A stretch of 64,000 nt of DNA, taken from Nonomuraea turcica (GTDB lineage: Bacteria > Actinomycetota > Actinomycetes > Streptosporangiales > Streptosporangiaceae). Made by a program: the position numbers and the translations under genes. Below are positions 24,425-32,805 of this stretch, piece by piece. How positions within the stretch are numbered: position 1 is the first letter of the stretch; the number at the start of each line of letters is the position of its first letter. The DNA lies in contig NZ_JAUZQF010000026.1 in the NCBI RefSeq assembly GCF_030718205.1, positions 1 to 64,000 on the forward strand, read 5' to 3'. Under the pieces are notes generated by a model. That model saw only the letters and a program-made list of their open reading frames with translations, had not been told where the DNA came from and ran no database searches.

Positions 24425-25306
24425 TTACTGCTTCTTCATGCAGACCACGTAGACGGTGCCGCTGACGGAAGTGCCATGGTTGCCGCCGCTCACGCCGGAG
24501 GTCTTCTGGTCGGCGTCCTGCGTGCTGGAGTTGTTGCCGCTGCCGTTGTCGTCCTTGGCCACGCTGACCGTCCAGCCCGCGCCGTTGCCGCTCGGCGCGC
24601 TGCCCATGACGACGGCGTTCTTGAGCACGGCGAAGGAGAAGCCGCCGCCGGTCGCCACTCCGCCGAAGTGGCAGGACGCCGTCGCGGAGCCGAGCGAGCT
24701 CAGGGATGCGGTCTTGGTGTAGGTCGTGTAGGTGGCGCCGCTGCCGGGTTCGCCCTTCGGGCCCTGCGGGCCCTTGGGGCCGGTGTCGCCCTTGGGGCCC
24801 TCAGGACCGGTGTCGCCCTTCTCGCCCTTGGGCCCGGCGAGGCCGTCTTTCCCGTCCTTGCCGTCTGTGCCGTCCTCACCCTTCGGACCCTGCGGCCCCG
24901 CCGGACCCGTGTCGCCCTTCGGGCCCTGGAGGCCCTGCTTGCCCTGAGGGCCGACGGGGCCGACCGGGCCGGTCTCGCCCTTGGGGCCCTGCGGGCCCTC
25001 GGGGCCGCGCTCCCCCTGCTGGATGGTCGTGGTGCCCTGGCTGCCTCCGCCGATCAGGACCCGCTCCTCCGTCTTCCTGCACTTCGTCGCCGGGTTCACG
25101 ATCCGGGCGTAGCGGGACTTCTTGTGCACGCACGCGTGCACTTCACCGGCCGCCGACGATGCGGTGGCGACGCCACCGACGGCGAGGAGCGAGGCGGCGA
25201 GCGCGCCGACAGTGGCGAGGGTGAGCGTACGCCCACCACGGACCTTGATGGCCACGGTCTTTCCTTCCACGGAACGAGTGTTGCTCATGTTGTTCATGAG
25301 GTTCAC
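24425..25306 (-). CDS. secreted collagen-like protein
   Basis: A 293-aa secreted protein. A basic N-terminus and hydrophobic segment (about residues 28-50) form a signal peptide ending near SSAAGE. A short domain with Cys59 and Cys76 follows. Residues 98-188 are 31 uninterrupted Gly-X-Y triplets rich in Pro, Lys, Asp and Glu, able to form a triple helix. The C-terminal domain (about 192-293) starts TYTKTASLSSLGSATASCHFGG and ends with a Cys, and is probably a trimerisation or surface domain. Starts at GTG 25306, ATG 25297 or ATG 25288 are all possible; none has a good ribosome site. Surface or spore-coat adhesion is a guess. Confidence 0.85.
   Translation of the reverse strand: MNLMNNMSNTRSVEGKTVAIKVRGGRTLTLATVGALAASLLAVGGVATASSAAGEVHACVHKKSRYARIVNPATKCRKTEERVLIGGGSQGTTTIQQGERGPEGPQGPKGETGPVGPVGPQGKQGLQGPKGDTGPAGPQGPKGEDGTDGKDGKDGLAGPKGEKGDTGPEGPKGDTGPKGPQGPKGEPGSGATYTTYTKTASLSSLGSATASCHFGGVATGGGFSFAVLKNAVVMGSAPSGNGAGWTVSVAKDDNGSGNNSSTQDADQKTSGVSGGNHGTSVSGTVYVVCMKKQ
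24743..25015 (-). repeat. 31 consecutive collagen Gly-X-Y triplets
   Basis: Every third codon is glycine from residue 98 to 188 of the collagen-like protein, without interruption. Pro is frequent at X and Lys at Y (GPKG, GPQG). A KDGKDG segment near the middle breaks the proline pattern. Confidence 0.9.
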
Positions 25307-25417
25307 GTTTCAACCGTTCCAAGGGGTGACAAGGACTACATAACGTATCTGTCACGATGCGTTCCGTTACTGATGGTTTGACCGATTGTCTCGAACCCGG
25401 GTGAGTAAAACGACGCG

Positions 25418-25445
25418 TTGGCAATGGCGATCTCGGATGCATAAT
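25418..25445 (+). promoter_or_regulatory. promoter of the cyclase gene
   Basis: TTGGCA (25418-25423), a 16-nt spacer and CATAAT (25440-25445). The start codon GTG at 25452 lies 6 nt after the -10, so transcription and translation would begin at nearly the same base. Confidence 0.6.
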
Positions 25446-25451
25446 CGGTCT

Positions 25452-27476
25452 GTGTCAACCGCCGATCCCTCCGCTTACCTGCCTCCGGCCACACAACCAG
25501 TCCGTGGCGTGGTCTGGGGGATACACCTGGCCATGCCGCTGCTGGGCCTCTGGCTGCTGCTGGCCCAGCCGACGATCAACATCGAGTGGCACCACAATCC
25601 CAGCCACTTCTGGATGATCATCACGGTGGCCGGGATCAACGTGGTGCTCGGCGTGATGATCAGCGAGGCGTCCCGACGGCGCCAGGACGCCCGGCTGTTC
25701 CTGGTGTCCATGGTCTTCCTGAGCAGCGCCGGGTTCTTCTTCATGCACGGCCTGGCCACGCCGCAGATCATCCTGCCGACCGGCTCGCTCGGGTTCGACC
25801 TGGGTCAGCAGGTCGGGCTCTCGATCGCGGCCGCGTTCGCCTTCGCCTCGGCTCTGCCGCTGGGCGAGCAGCAGGCCAAGCGGGTGCTGGGGTCCCAGCA
25901 CTTCATCCGCGCGGTGCTCTTCGGCTTCATGATCGTCTGGGGGCTCGCGTCGCTCATCCCCGGACTGACGCCGCTCAGTGAGGCGCCCCCCAAGGAGCCG
26001 CTTCCCTGGTTCGCCTGGGCGTCCGTTCCCGGTGTGCTCCTGTACGGCGCGGCGAGCGTGATGATGTTCCTCATTCACCGGCGCCGCCCGTCGGCCATGC
26101 TGATCAGTTTGATCACGGCGTACGCGCTGCTGGCCGAGGCCGTGATCGCCGGGATGTCGCAGCTCAACTGGAGGCTGTCCTGGTGGGAGTGGCACCTGCT
26201 GCTGACCATGGCCTTCGTCTTCGTGGCCTACAGCGCCTACCTGCAGTTCAGGCGGGAGGGGTCGAGCGCGGGCCTGTTCGACTCGGTGACGCTGGCGGCG
26301 ACCGTGCGGCGTATCCAGCAGGACTACGACCGGGCGCTTGAGGAGCTGGTCGAGCACGTACGCAGGGGCGAGACGCTGGCCGCGACCCGGCTGTCAGGCA
26401 AGTTCCGGCTCAACGAGGGCCAGGCCGCGGTGCTCGACCGGGCCGGCGAGGCGCTGGCTAACGAGCGCGAGCTGTCCGAGCGCCTGGCCGCGCTGGTGGA
26501 CGTGAGCGCCCAGACCAAGGTCGGCCTGGGCGAGCAGGAGCTGCTGGCCACGTCGCTGGAGCGGGTGCGGCAGGCGTACGGCGACGTCAAGATCGCCCTC
26601 GTCGCGGACGGCAAGACGGAGATCGGGTCCCGTGCCTACCGGTTCGCCGGCAGTGACCCGATCAGGCGCGACCACCTGATGGCCTTCCCCCTGACCGTCA
26701 AGGGCAAGCTGGCGGGCGTGCTCGAGGTGCCCGTCGGCCGGACGCGCCAGGACGAGGCGCTGGCCGCCACGCTGGCCGGACAGTTGTCGATCTCCCTGGA
26801 GAACGCCCGGCTCTACGGGGAGCTGCACACGCTGTTCCACCAGTACATGTCGCCCGACGTGGCGCACGCCCTGCTCGCCGACCCCGGGCAGGCGGCGCTC
26901 GGCGGCGAGCTGAAGGAGCTGACCGCGCTCTTCGCCGACCTCAAGGGCTTCACGACGTTCTCGGAGCAGGTCACGCCCGGCGAGATCGTCGAGATGCTCA
27001 ACCGCTACCACACGGCCGCCGTCCCCTGCATCCTCAACAACGGTGGCACGGTCGTGCAGTTCGTCGGCGACGCGATGCTGGCGTTGTTCAACGCCCCCGC
27101 CACGCAGCCCGGGCACGCCAGGGCCGCCTGCAAGGCCGCGCTGGAGATGCAGCGGGCCGCGGCCGAGGTGGCCGAGGAGATGGCGTGGAAGCGCGCGGAC
27201 GACGTCCCGTGGCCGACGTTCCGGATCGGCGTCAACACGGGGCCGGCCCTGGTCGGCAACATCGGCAGCCCCGAGCTGCGCGGCTTCAACGCGATGGGTG
27301 ACTGCGTGAACGTGGCCGCCAGGCTCGAGGGCATCGCCGAGCCGGGCACCGTGGTCATCGGAGACACGACGCTCAAGCAACTGGGTCGCGGCGCGAAGGT
27401 GAACCCGCTGGGGCGGCTCAGCCTCAAGGGCAAGGAGGAGCTCGTGGCCGCCTACGTTCTCACAGAATTGCCATAG
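25452..27476 (+). CDS. membrane-anchored class III adenylate/guanylate cyclase
   Basis: A 674-aa cyclase. About seven membrane helices (residues 15-270) precede a coiled or GAF-like sensor segment (about 280-450) and a catalytic cyclase homology domain (about 480-670). Metal-binding aspartates are visible in LFADLKGFTTF and FVGDAMLALF, and the transition-state region in GFNAMGDCVNVAARLE. The product is probably cAMP, because a Crp-type regulator follows 33 nt downstream. The GTG start is set by the leaderless promoter; an in-frame ATG five codons upstream would sit on the -10. What the membrane part senses is unknown. Confidence 0.88.
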   Translation: MSTADPSAYLPPATQPVRGVVWGIHLAMPLLGLWLLLAQPTINIEWHHNPSHFWMIITVAGINVVLGVMISEASRRRQDARLFLVSMVFLSSAGFFFMHGLATPQIILPTGSLGFDLGQQVGLSIAAAFAFASALPLGEQQAKRVLGSQHFIRAVLFGFMIVWGLASLIPGLTPLSEAPPKEPLPWFAWASVPGVLLYGAASVMMFLIHRRRPSAMLISLITAYALLAEAVIAGMSQLNWRLSWWEWHLLLTMAFVFVAYSAYLQFRREGSSAGLFDSVTLAATVRRIQQDYDRALEELVEHVRRGETLAATRLSGKFRLNEGQAAVLDRAGEALANERELSERLAALVDVSAQTKVGLGEQELLATSLERVRQAYGDVKIALVADGKTEIGSRAYRFAGSDPIRRDHLMAFPLTVKGKLAGVLEVPVGRTRQDEALAATLAGQLSISLENARLYGELHTLFHQYMSPDVAHALLADPGQAALGGELKELTALFADLKGFTTFSEQVTPGEIVEMLNRYHTAAVPCILNNGGTVVQFVGDAMLALFNAPATQPGHARAACKAALEMQRAAAEVAEEMAWKRADDVPWPTFRIGVNTGPALVGNIGSPELRGFNAMGDCVNVAARLEGIAEPGTVVIGDTTLKQLGRGAKVNPLGRLSLKGKEELVAAYVLTELP

Positions 27477-27509
27477 AACAGCGGACCACATATCGACATA
27501 ATCGGGCGC

Positions 27510-28172
27510 ATGAATCCAGAGCCCGGTGAGTTCCTGTCCATGCTGACCGACGAGGAAGCACAAGCCTTCCGCGCGGCCGGTCGCATCCGGCGCTGGGACC
27601 GCGGCACGGCGGTGATGAGCGAGGGCGACACGTCCGACTGGGTGCTCGTGCTGCTCGAAGGCCGGGTGAAGGTCTCCTCGCACACGAGCAGCGGGACCGA
27701 GGTCGTCCTCGCCGTACGCGGCCCCGGCGGACTGCTCGGCGACATGTCCGCCATCGACGGCTCCCCGCGCTCGGCCACGGTGACCGCGCTGGAGCCGATC
27801 ACCGGCATCGTGGTGCGCGACTTCCCGGCGTTCCTGGAGGCTCACGGGCGGATCGCGGTGCTGCTCATGCAGCTCGTCACCGGGCGGCTGCGGGACTCGG
27901 ACCGCAAGCGCATCGAATACGGCGCGTTCGACACCACGGGGCGCGTGGCCACCCGGCTGATCGAGCTCGCCGAACGCTACGGCGAGAAGACCAACAGCGG
28001 TGTACGCGTCGCGCTGCCGCTGTCGCAGGACGAGCTGGCGGGATGGACGGGCGCGTCACGGGAGGCCGTCAGCAAGGCGCTGCGTACCCTGCGCGACCGC
28101 GGCCTGATCGAGACCGGCCGGCGGCGCGTGGTGATCCACGACCTCGACGGGCTACGCAAGCGCGCCCGGTAA
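27510..28172 (+). CDS. Crp/Fnr-family transcriptional regulator
   Basis: A 220-aa regulator with an N-terminal cyclic-nucleotide-binding barrel (about 20-130; LLEGRVKV, GGLLGDMSAIDGSPRSATVTA) and a C-terminal winged helix (about 150-215; LSQDELAGWTGASREAVSKALRTLRDRG). No cysteine cluster is present, so it is not an Fnr oxygen sensor. A CATAAT -10 (27497-27502) lies 7 nt before the ATG and no Shine-Dalgarno is seen, giving a probable leaderless mRNA. It directly follows a cyclase gene, suggesting it reads that enzyme's product. Confidence 0.9.
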   Translation: MNPEPGEFLSMLTDEEAQAFRAAGRIRRWDRGTAVMSEGDTSDWVLVLLEGRVKVSSHTSSGTEVVLAVRGPGGLLGDMSAIDGSPRSATVTALEPITGIVVRDFPAFLEAHGRIAVLLMQLVTGRLRDSDRKRIEYGAFDTTGRVATRLIELAERYGEKTNSGVRVALPLSQDELAGWTGASREAVSKALRTLRDRGLIETGRRRVVIHDLDGLRKRAR

Positions 28173-28179
28173 CCCGGCG

Positions 28180-28196
28180 GACGTACGTCGTACGTC
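28180..28196. promoter_or_regulatory. 17-bp palindromic operator upstream of MFS gene
   Basis: GACGTACGTCGTACGTC is a perfect palindrome around the central T at 28188. It ends on the first base of the CATAGT -10 (28196-28201) of the following MFS gene, a classic repressor position. The regulator is not identified. Confidence 0.55.
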
Positions 28197-28208
28197 ATAG
28201 TGGAGGCC

Positions 28209-29651
28209 ATGGTCGCCGTCACCCCCGAAGAAGACAGCCGCCTTCGTTACGCCTGGCGGGTGTGCTCGGTCACCAGCCTGGGGCTGATCCTCATCGGCAT
28301 CGCCGGCAGCACGCTCAACGTCGCGTTGCCCACGGTGGTGCGGCACTTCCACGCCAGCGCGCTGGAGTCGGGGTGGATCCTGCTGGCGTTCCTGCTGGTC
28401 AACACGGCCAGCCTGGTGTTCTTCGGCCGGGTGGCCGATCTGCTGGGCCGGCGCGAGGTGTATCTGGGTGGGTTCGCGCTGTTCACCGTGGCCTCGCTGC
28501 TGGCCGGCCTGTCGCCGGACGTCTGGTTCCTGGTCGCGATGCGGGTGCTGCAGGCGGTCGGCGCGGCGATGATCCTCGCGAACGGCACCGTGATCATCAC
28601 CGACGCCTTCCCGCCGGAGCGGCTCAGCCAGGGGATGGGCGTCTACATCGGCACGTTGTCGGTGGCGCAGCTGGCCGGGCCCACGCTCGGCGGGCTGATC
28701 GCGGAGACCGCGGGCTGGCAGTGGATCTTCTGGGTGAACGTGCCGGCCGGGCTGCTCGCGCTCGGCTGGGGCGCGGCGATCTTACGCAAGATGCCCAGGC
28801 GGCCGCGGCAGCCGGTGGACGCGCTGGGCAACGTGCTGGTGTTCGCGGCGCTGTCGGCGCTGCTGCTGGCGCTGTCGGAGGCGGGCTCGGGCGGGGTGGG
28901 CAGCCCTGTGGTGCTGACCGGGGCGGCGGTGTTCGCGCTGCTGCTGCCGCTGATCGTGCTGGCCGAGCGGCGATCCACCAATCCGGTGCTGGATCTGCGG
29001 TTGTTCGGGGGGCGGCTGCTGGCGTACGCGAACCTGGCCTCGTTCTGCAACGCGCTGGCCCGCTCGGCGCTGATCCTGGTGGTGGCGCTGTACTTCCAGG
29101 CGGCGAGAGGGCTGGACGCCTTCGAGGCGGGGCTGAGCGTGTTGCCGGTGCCCGTGGGCATCGGGCTGACCTCGCCCATCGTGGGGATGCTGGGCAGGAA
29201 GGTGTCGCCGTACGCGCTGTCCATCGGAGGGGCGGTGCTGAGCGCCGCCGGGCTCGGCACGCTGATGCTCACGGCGGACCCGCGCACGCCGTACTGGGTG
29301 ATCGGGATCGGTTTGTTCGTGGCCGGGTGCGGCAGCGGGACGTTCCTCACCGGCAACACGACTCAGGTGATGAGGGCGCTGCCGCAGGACAGCCTCGGTG
29401 TGGTGAACGGCTTCCGCGTCATGGTCATGAACATCGGGATCGTGCTCAGCGTGGGCCTGTCACTCAGCGTCCTGACCAGCAGCGTGGGGCCTGACCTGCG
29501 GGCTCAGGTGTACGCGGGCACGCTGTCGGAGCTGTCGCCGGTGGCGGTGGGGCAGCTGATGGAGGGGTTTCAGCACGCGTACGCGGTGTTGTTCACGGTC
29601 GCCCTGGCAGGCGCGCTGATGGCCGCCCTGGCCCGGCCTCGCCACCCCTAG
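28209..29651 (+). CDS. MFS transporter, DHA2 (drug:H+ antiporter, 14-helix) type
   Basis: A 480-aa exporter with about 14 predicted membrane helices. The motif A-like loop reads GRVADLLGRREVYLGG, and the motif C-like stretch is TLSVAQLAGPTLGGLI. Family members export drugs or secondary metabolites by proton antiport. The ATG lies 7 nt after CATAGT, with GGAGG also within that gap, so either leaderless or led initiation would use this ATG. A palindromic operator overlaps its promoter. Substrate unknown. Confidence 0.87.
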   Translation: MVAVTPEEDSRLRYAWRVCSVTSLGLILIGIAGSTLNVALPTVVRHFHASALESGWILLAFLLVNTASLVFFGRVADLLGRREVYLGGFALFTVASLLAGLSPDVWFLVAMRVLQAVGAAMILANGTVIITDAFPPERLSQGMGVYIGTLSVAQLAGPTLGGLIAETAGWQWIFWVNVPAGLLALGWGAAILRKMPRRPRQPVDALGNVLVFAALSALLLALSEAGSGGVGSPVVLTGAAVFALLLPLIVLAERRSTNPVLDLRLFGGRLLAYANLASFCNALARSALILVVALYFQAARGLDAFEAGLSVLPVPVGIGLTSPIVGMLGRKVSPYALSIGGAVLSAAGLGTLMLTADPRTPYWVIGIGLFVAGCGSGTFLTGNTTQVMRALPQDSLGVVNGFRVMVMNIGIVLSVGLSLSVLTSSVGPDLRAQVYAGTLSELSPVAVGQLMEGFQHAYAVLFTVALAGALMAALARPRHP

Positions 29652-29668
29652 CGTGTTACAGAACGTGT

Positions 29669-29683
29669 CACACATTTTGTGTG
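29669..29683. promoter_or_regulatory. palindrome over the antitoxin start codon
   Basis: CACACA-TTT-TGTGTG is a perfect 15-bp inverted repeat that includes the GTG start codon of the ribbon-helix-helix gene. Autorepression by RHH antitoxins through palindromes at their own promoters is common. Confidence 0.4.
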
Positions 29684-29908
29684 GGCACTCTCAATGTACG
29701 CACCGATGAGGCCACGGACACGGCTCTGCGCGCACTGGCGGGAGGGACGCGAAGCCGGTCCGAGGCCGTTCGCTACGCCATCATTCGCACGTACAAGGAG
29801 ATGCTGCTAGAGCAGGCGGCCGCGGATGCGGATCGGTTGCGGAATGATCCTGACGATCAGGCCGAGATGCTCGCCATCCAGCGCTTCATGGGCGTAGCGG
29901 AATGCTGA
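29681..29908 (+). CDS. ribbon-helix-helix (CopG/VapB-like) antitoxin-type protein
   Basis: A 75-aa protein. The N-terminal strand LNVRTDEATDTAL and the helix-turn-helix-like RSRSEAVRYAIIRTY form a ribbon-helix-helix DNA-binding fold. The acidic, flexible C-terminus would be the toxin-neutralising part. No toxin gene follows: only a seven-codon frame (ATG at 29902, overlapping the stop) before the convergent MTHFR-like gene. It may be an orphan antitoxin or a simple RHH regulator. GTG start, no clear ribosome site. Confidence 0.75.
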   Translation: MGTLNVRTDEATDTALRALAGGTRSRSEAVRYAIIRTYKEMLLEQAAADADRLRNDPDDQAEMLAIQRFMGVAEC

Positions 29909-29917
29909 AGTTCGGCC

Positions 29918-30673
29918 TTATTTGAGGGCGGCGGCCAGCCTGGACTCCACGTCGCGGTAGCGGGCGACCGGGACGAGGTGGACGCCGGCGAAGGCGCCGG
30001 AGTCGCGCAGGGCGAGCACCTGCTCGCAGGCGGCCTCCACACCCGCCATGCGATCCGCGGCCACGCGTGCGACCAGGTCGTCGGGGATGGCGATGTCCGG
30101 GATCGCGGCGGCGAGGGTGTGGGCATGGCGTTCACTGGCCAGGACCATGACGCCGGCGTAGACCGGCACGTCCACCGGCTGGGCTTCGCGCCAGCGCAAC
30201 TGCGCCTCCAGCGAGAAGCTGACCTGGGAGAACAAGAAGTCGGCCGTACGCTTCCATGCCGGGATCGGGCGCAGCGCGGCGGCCGCCCCGAGCCGGAACC
30301 CCGGCGAGAAGTCCCTGGCTTCCTCGATCATGGAGCGGACCGTCAGGTCGCTGGTCCGGTTGCCGCTCGTCGGCTTGTCACCGTAGACGAAGAGAAACTG
30401 ATCCACCCCGTACGCCGCCGCCGTCAGCAGGTCGCGGCGGAAGCCGAGCAGGTTGCGGTCGCGGGAGTTGAGGCAGGCGATGCCGCGTCCCCCCATCGCC
30501 TCCACCTCGTGGGCCACGGCCACGCTTGACACGGTCGCGCGGCCGATGTGGTTGTCCGGGATGAGGAACGAGTGGGCGATCTTGCCGAGCGTGCCGATCT
30601 GGTGCCTGACGTGCTTCAGATCCGGCTTGGTCGGCGGTTCGATCTCGCAGATCAGCTCGAAGGTCACAATCAC
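29918..30673 (-). CDS. methylenetetrahydrofolate reductase-like protein
   Basis: A 251-aa TIM-barrel protein of the FAD-linked MTHFR family (MetF-like). It begins TFELICEIEPPTKPDLKHV, a diverged form of the usual SFEFFPP start, and has RNLLGFRRDLLTAAAYGVDQFLFVYGDKPT, matching the folate/FAD region (normally LRGDPP). It is shorter than housekeeping MetF (about 300 aa) and the GDPP motif is altered to GDKP, so substrate or role may differ. GTG start 4 nt after the TetR stop, so it is the second gene of a TetR-MTHFR-like operon. Confidence 0.8.
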   Translation of the reverse strand: MIVTFELICEIEPPTKPDLKHVRHQIGTLGKIAHSFLIPDNHIGRATVSSVAVAHEVEAMGGRGIACLNSRDRNLLGFRRDLLTAAAYGVDQFLFVYGDKPTSGNRTSDLTVRSMIEEARDFSPGFRLGAAAALRPIPAWKRTADFLFSQVSFSLEAQLRWREAQPVDVPVYAGVMVLASERHAHTLAAAIPDIAIPDDLVARVAADRMAGVEAACEQVLALRDSGAFAGVHLVPVARYRDVESRLAAALK

Positions 30674-30677
30674 AACT

Positions 30678-31319
30678 CTAGCGTCTGGCCGCCAGCGTCT
30701 CGATGCCGCTGAGGACGAGGTCGACGCCGAACGTGTCGTACAACATCGCGTCCATCCCGTCGATCAGCGGGCCGGCCATCTCCACCAGATACGGGTACTT
30801 CTCGAGAGGCAAGGACTGCAGGCCGGCCCGCTTGGCGCGGACGATGTACTCCTCACCGGGCCGGACGTGCACGGGGGCGTCGGCGATGGCGATGGCGCTC
30901 TGCAGCAGGTATTTGCTGATCAGGCAGCTCTCCTCCACGCTGAAACCCGCCGTGCGGGCCAGCCGGAGCGCCTGGTCCCAGACGGCCAGGAAATTCGGCA
31001 CCGCGATCACGTCGACCTGCTCGAAGACGTGCTTGGCGCACGGGTGCACGCGCAGCGTCCCGACCAGGCCCACCATGAGGTCACGCAACTGCTCCTGCCA
31101 CGGGCGCTCGTCGGCCGGCTTGGGCGCGAAGCCGGCGATCAGGTGGTCGGCCATGCCGACGAGCAGCTGCTCCTTGTTCTTGTAGTGCCAGTAGAGGGCC
31201 ATCGGCGTCACGCCGAGGTCCGTGGCCAGACGCCTGATCGTCACGGCGTCGAGTCCTTCGGCGTCGCCGACCTCCAGGGCGTGCTCCGCGATCGCCTGCG
31301 CGGTCAGTTTTCCCATCAC
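30678..31319 (-). CDS. TetR-family repressor controlling the divergent MFS exporter
   Basis: A 213-aa TetR regulator. The N-terminal helix-turn-helix reads TIRRLATDLGVTPMALYWHYKNKEQLL, and a TetR_C-like all-alpha ligand domain follows. It is divergent from an MFS exporter and faces three copies of a palindromic core, the standard repressor-exporter layout. Start: a TATAGT -10 (31328-31333, minus strand) lies 8 nt before GTG 31319; ATG 31316 is an alternative. A TTG further upstream would lie on the -10 and was rejected. Confidence 0.88.
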   Translation of the reverse strand: MMGKLTAQAIAEHALEVGDAEGLDAVTIRRLATDLGVTPMALYWHYKNKEQLLVGMADHLIAGFAPKPADERPWQEQLRDLMVGLVGTLRVHPCAKHVFEQVDVIAVPNFLAVWDQALRLARTAGFSVEESCLISKYLLQSAIAIADAPVHVRPGEEYIVRAKRAGLQSLPLEKYPYLVEMAGPLIDGMDAMLYDTFGVDLVLSGIETLAARR

Positions 31320-31328
31320 GGTTGACAA

Positions 31329-31377
31329 CTATACGCCGTACAAGTTCAACTATACGCCGTACAAGTACAGCGTATAG
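31329..31377. promoter_or_regulatory. triple TetR operator array
   Basis: CTATACGCCGTAC occurs twice in direct order (31329-31341 and 31350-31362, 21-bp period), then once inverted with one change, GTACAGCGTATAG (31365-31377). Each contains the 9-bp palindromic core TACGCCGTA or TACAGCGTA. The array covers the tetR -10 and ends at the ribosome site of the MFS gene, so binding should repress both. Confidence 0.75.
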
Positions 31378-31389
31378 GAGGCATTTGTC

Positions 31390-32805
31390 ATGCGCTGGTG
31401 GGCGCTGATCGCGGTGACCTTGGGCACCTTCATGACCTATCTCGACAACAACGTGGGCAACGTCGCCTTACCCACCATCCAGCGGGAGCTCGGGCTCACG
31501 ATCTCGGGGCTGGAGTGGATCGTGAGCTCGTACATCCTGGTCTTCGCGGGGCTCATGCTGGCCGGTGGGCGGCTCGCGGACGTGTTCGGGGCCCGCAGGG
31601 TGTTCCTCGGCGGGCTCGCGATCTTCACGGTGGCCTCACTGGCGGCCGGGTTCGCCACCAGCGGAGGCGTGCTCATCGCGGCGCGGGCCGTGCAAGGGGT
31701 GGGGGCGGCGCTGCTCACGCCGACCGCGCTGGCGCTGATCGGGCAGATCTTCCCCGATCCCGGCGAGCGCGGCCGGGCCGTGGGCATCTGGAGCGCCTCG
31801 GGGGCGCTGTCCATGGCGCTCGGCCCGGTGACGGGCGGCTTCATCACGGAGAACCTGCACTGGGGCTGGATCTATCTGATCAATGTGCCGATCGGACTGG
31901 TGACGTTCGGGATCGCGCTGTGGGCGCTCCAGCCCGCGTTCACCGAGCTCCGGCGGGTGCGTCACAGCCTCGACCTGCCGGGGCTGATCACGTCGGCGCT
32001 GGCGCTGTTCGCGCTGACGTACGCGCTCATCGAGGGCGAACGGGCCGGCTGGACCTCGCCGGAGATCCTGGCCACGCTCGGCGTGTTCGCGGCCGCGGCG
32101 GTCGCGTTCGTGCTGGTCGAGGCGCGGGCCGCGGAGCCGATGATCGTGATGTCGCTGTTCAGGTCCCCGACGTTCACCGGCGGGCTGCTCACCAGCGGGA
32201 TCTGGTCGTTCGGGGTGTTCGGGATCTACTTCTTCAGCGCGCTCTGGTTGCAGAACGTGCTCGGCTTCTCCCCGACTGAGGCGGGCGCGTCGTTCGTGCC
32301 CATGGCCCTGGTCATGGCCGTGATGGCGATCCTGTCCCAGCGGGTGAGCGCGCGGCTGGGCATCGGCCCGACGGTGGCGCTCGGGATGGCGCTCATGGGC
32401 GCGGCCATCTACCTGCTCTCCGGAGTCGGCGCCGACGCCGACTACGCCGACGTGGCACCCTGGTTCCTCCTGTACGGGCTCGGCGGCGGCCTGCTGGTGC
32501 CGCTGACCGCCGCCATCCTCAGCGGGATGCCCAAGGACCGCTCCGGCGTCGCCTCGGGCATGCTGAACGTCTCACGCGAGGTGTTCGGGCTGCTCGGCAT
32601 CACCGTGCTGGGGGCGATCCTGACCTCCAGGCAGAGCGCGAGCGACCGGGCGCCGCTCGCCGCCTTCCTTGACGCTTACCAGTTCACGCTGGTGGTCGCG
32701 GCGGTGGTGGTGCTGGCGGCGATCCCGGTCGCGCTCTACGCGCTCCGCAGCCGAAGGGAAGAGCCTCAGGCGGCGGCCTCCGTCACCGTCGGGTCCTCGA
32801 ACTGA
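31390..32805 (+). CDS. MFS transporter, DHA2 (EmrB/QacA) type
   Basis: A 471-aa exporter with about 14 membrane helices. The first helix carries TYLDNNVGNVALPTIQRELG, a DHA2 motif D1 pattern, and motif A is GRLADVFGARRVFLGG; motif C is GALSMALGPVTGGFI. Exports drugs or metabolites; likely de-repressed by the ligand of the divergent TetR. TAGGAGG lies 8 nt before the ATG. Its 3' end overlaps the convergent ABC exporter by 40 bp. Confidence 0.9.
   Translation: MRWWALIAVTLGTFMTYLDNNVGNVALPTIQRELGLTISGLEWIVSSYILVFAGLMLAGGRLADVFGARRVFLGGLAIFTVASLAAGFATSGGVLIAARAVQGVGAALLTPTALALIGQIFPDPGERGRAVGIWSASGALSMALGPVTGGFITENLHWGWIYLINVPIGLVTFGIALWALQPAFTELRRVRHSLDLPGLITSALALFALTYALIEGERAGWTSPEILATLGVFAAAAVAFVLVEARAAEPMIVMSLFRSPTFTGGLLTSGIWSFGVFGIYFFSALWLQNVLGFSPTEAGASFVPMALVMAVMAILSQRVSARLGIGPTVALGMALMGAAIYLLSGVGADADYADVAPWFLLYGLGGGLLVPLTAAILSGMPKDRSGVASGMLNVSREVFGLLGITVLGAILTSRQSASDRAPLAAFLDAYQFTLVVAAVVVLAAIPVALYALRSRREEPQAAASVTVGSSN

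Noticed and set aside
24743..25015. Phage tail-fibre origin of the collagen-like gene
   Set aside because: A signal peptide is present and no other phage genes are nearby.
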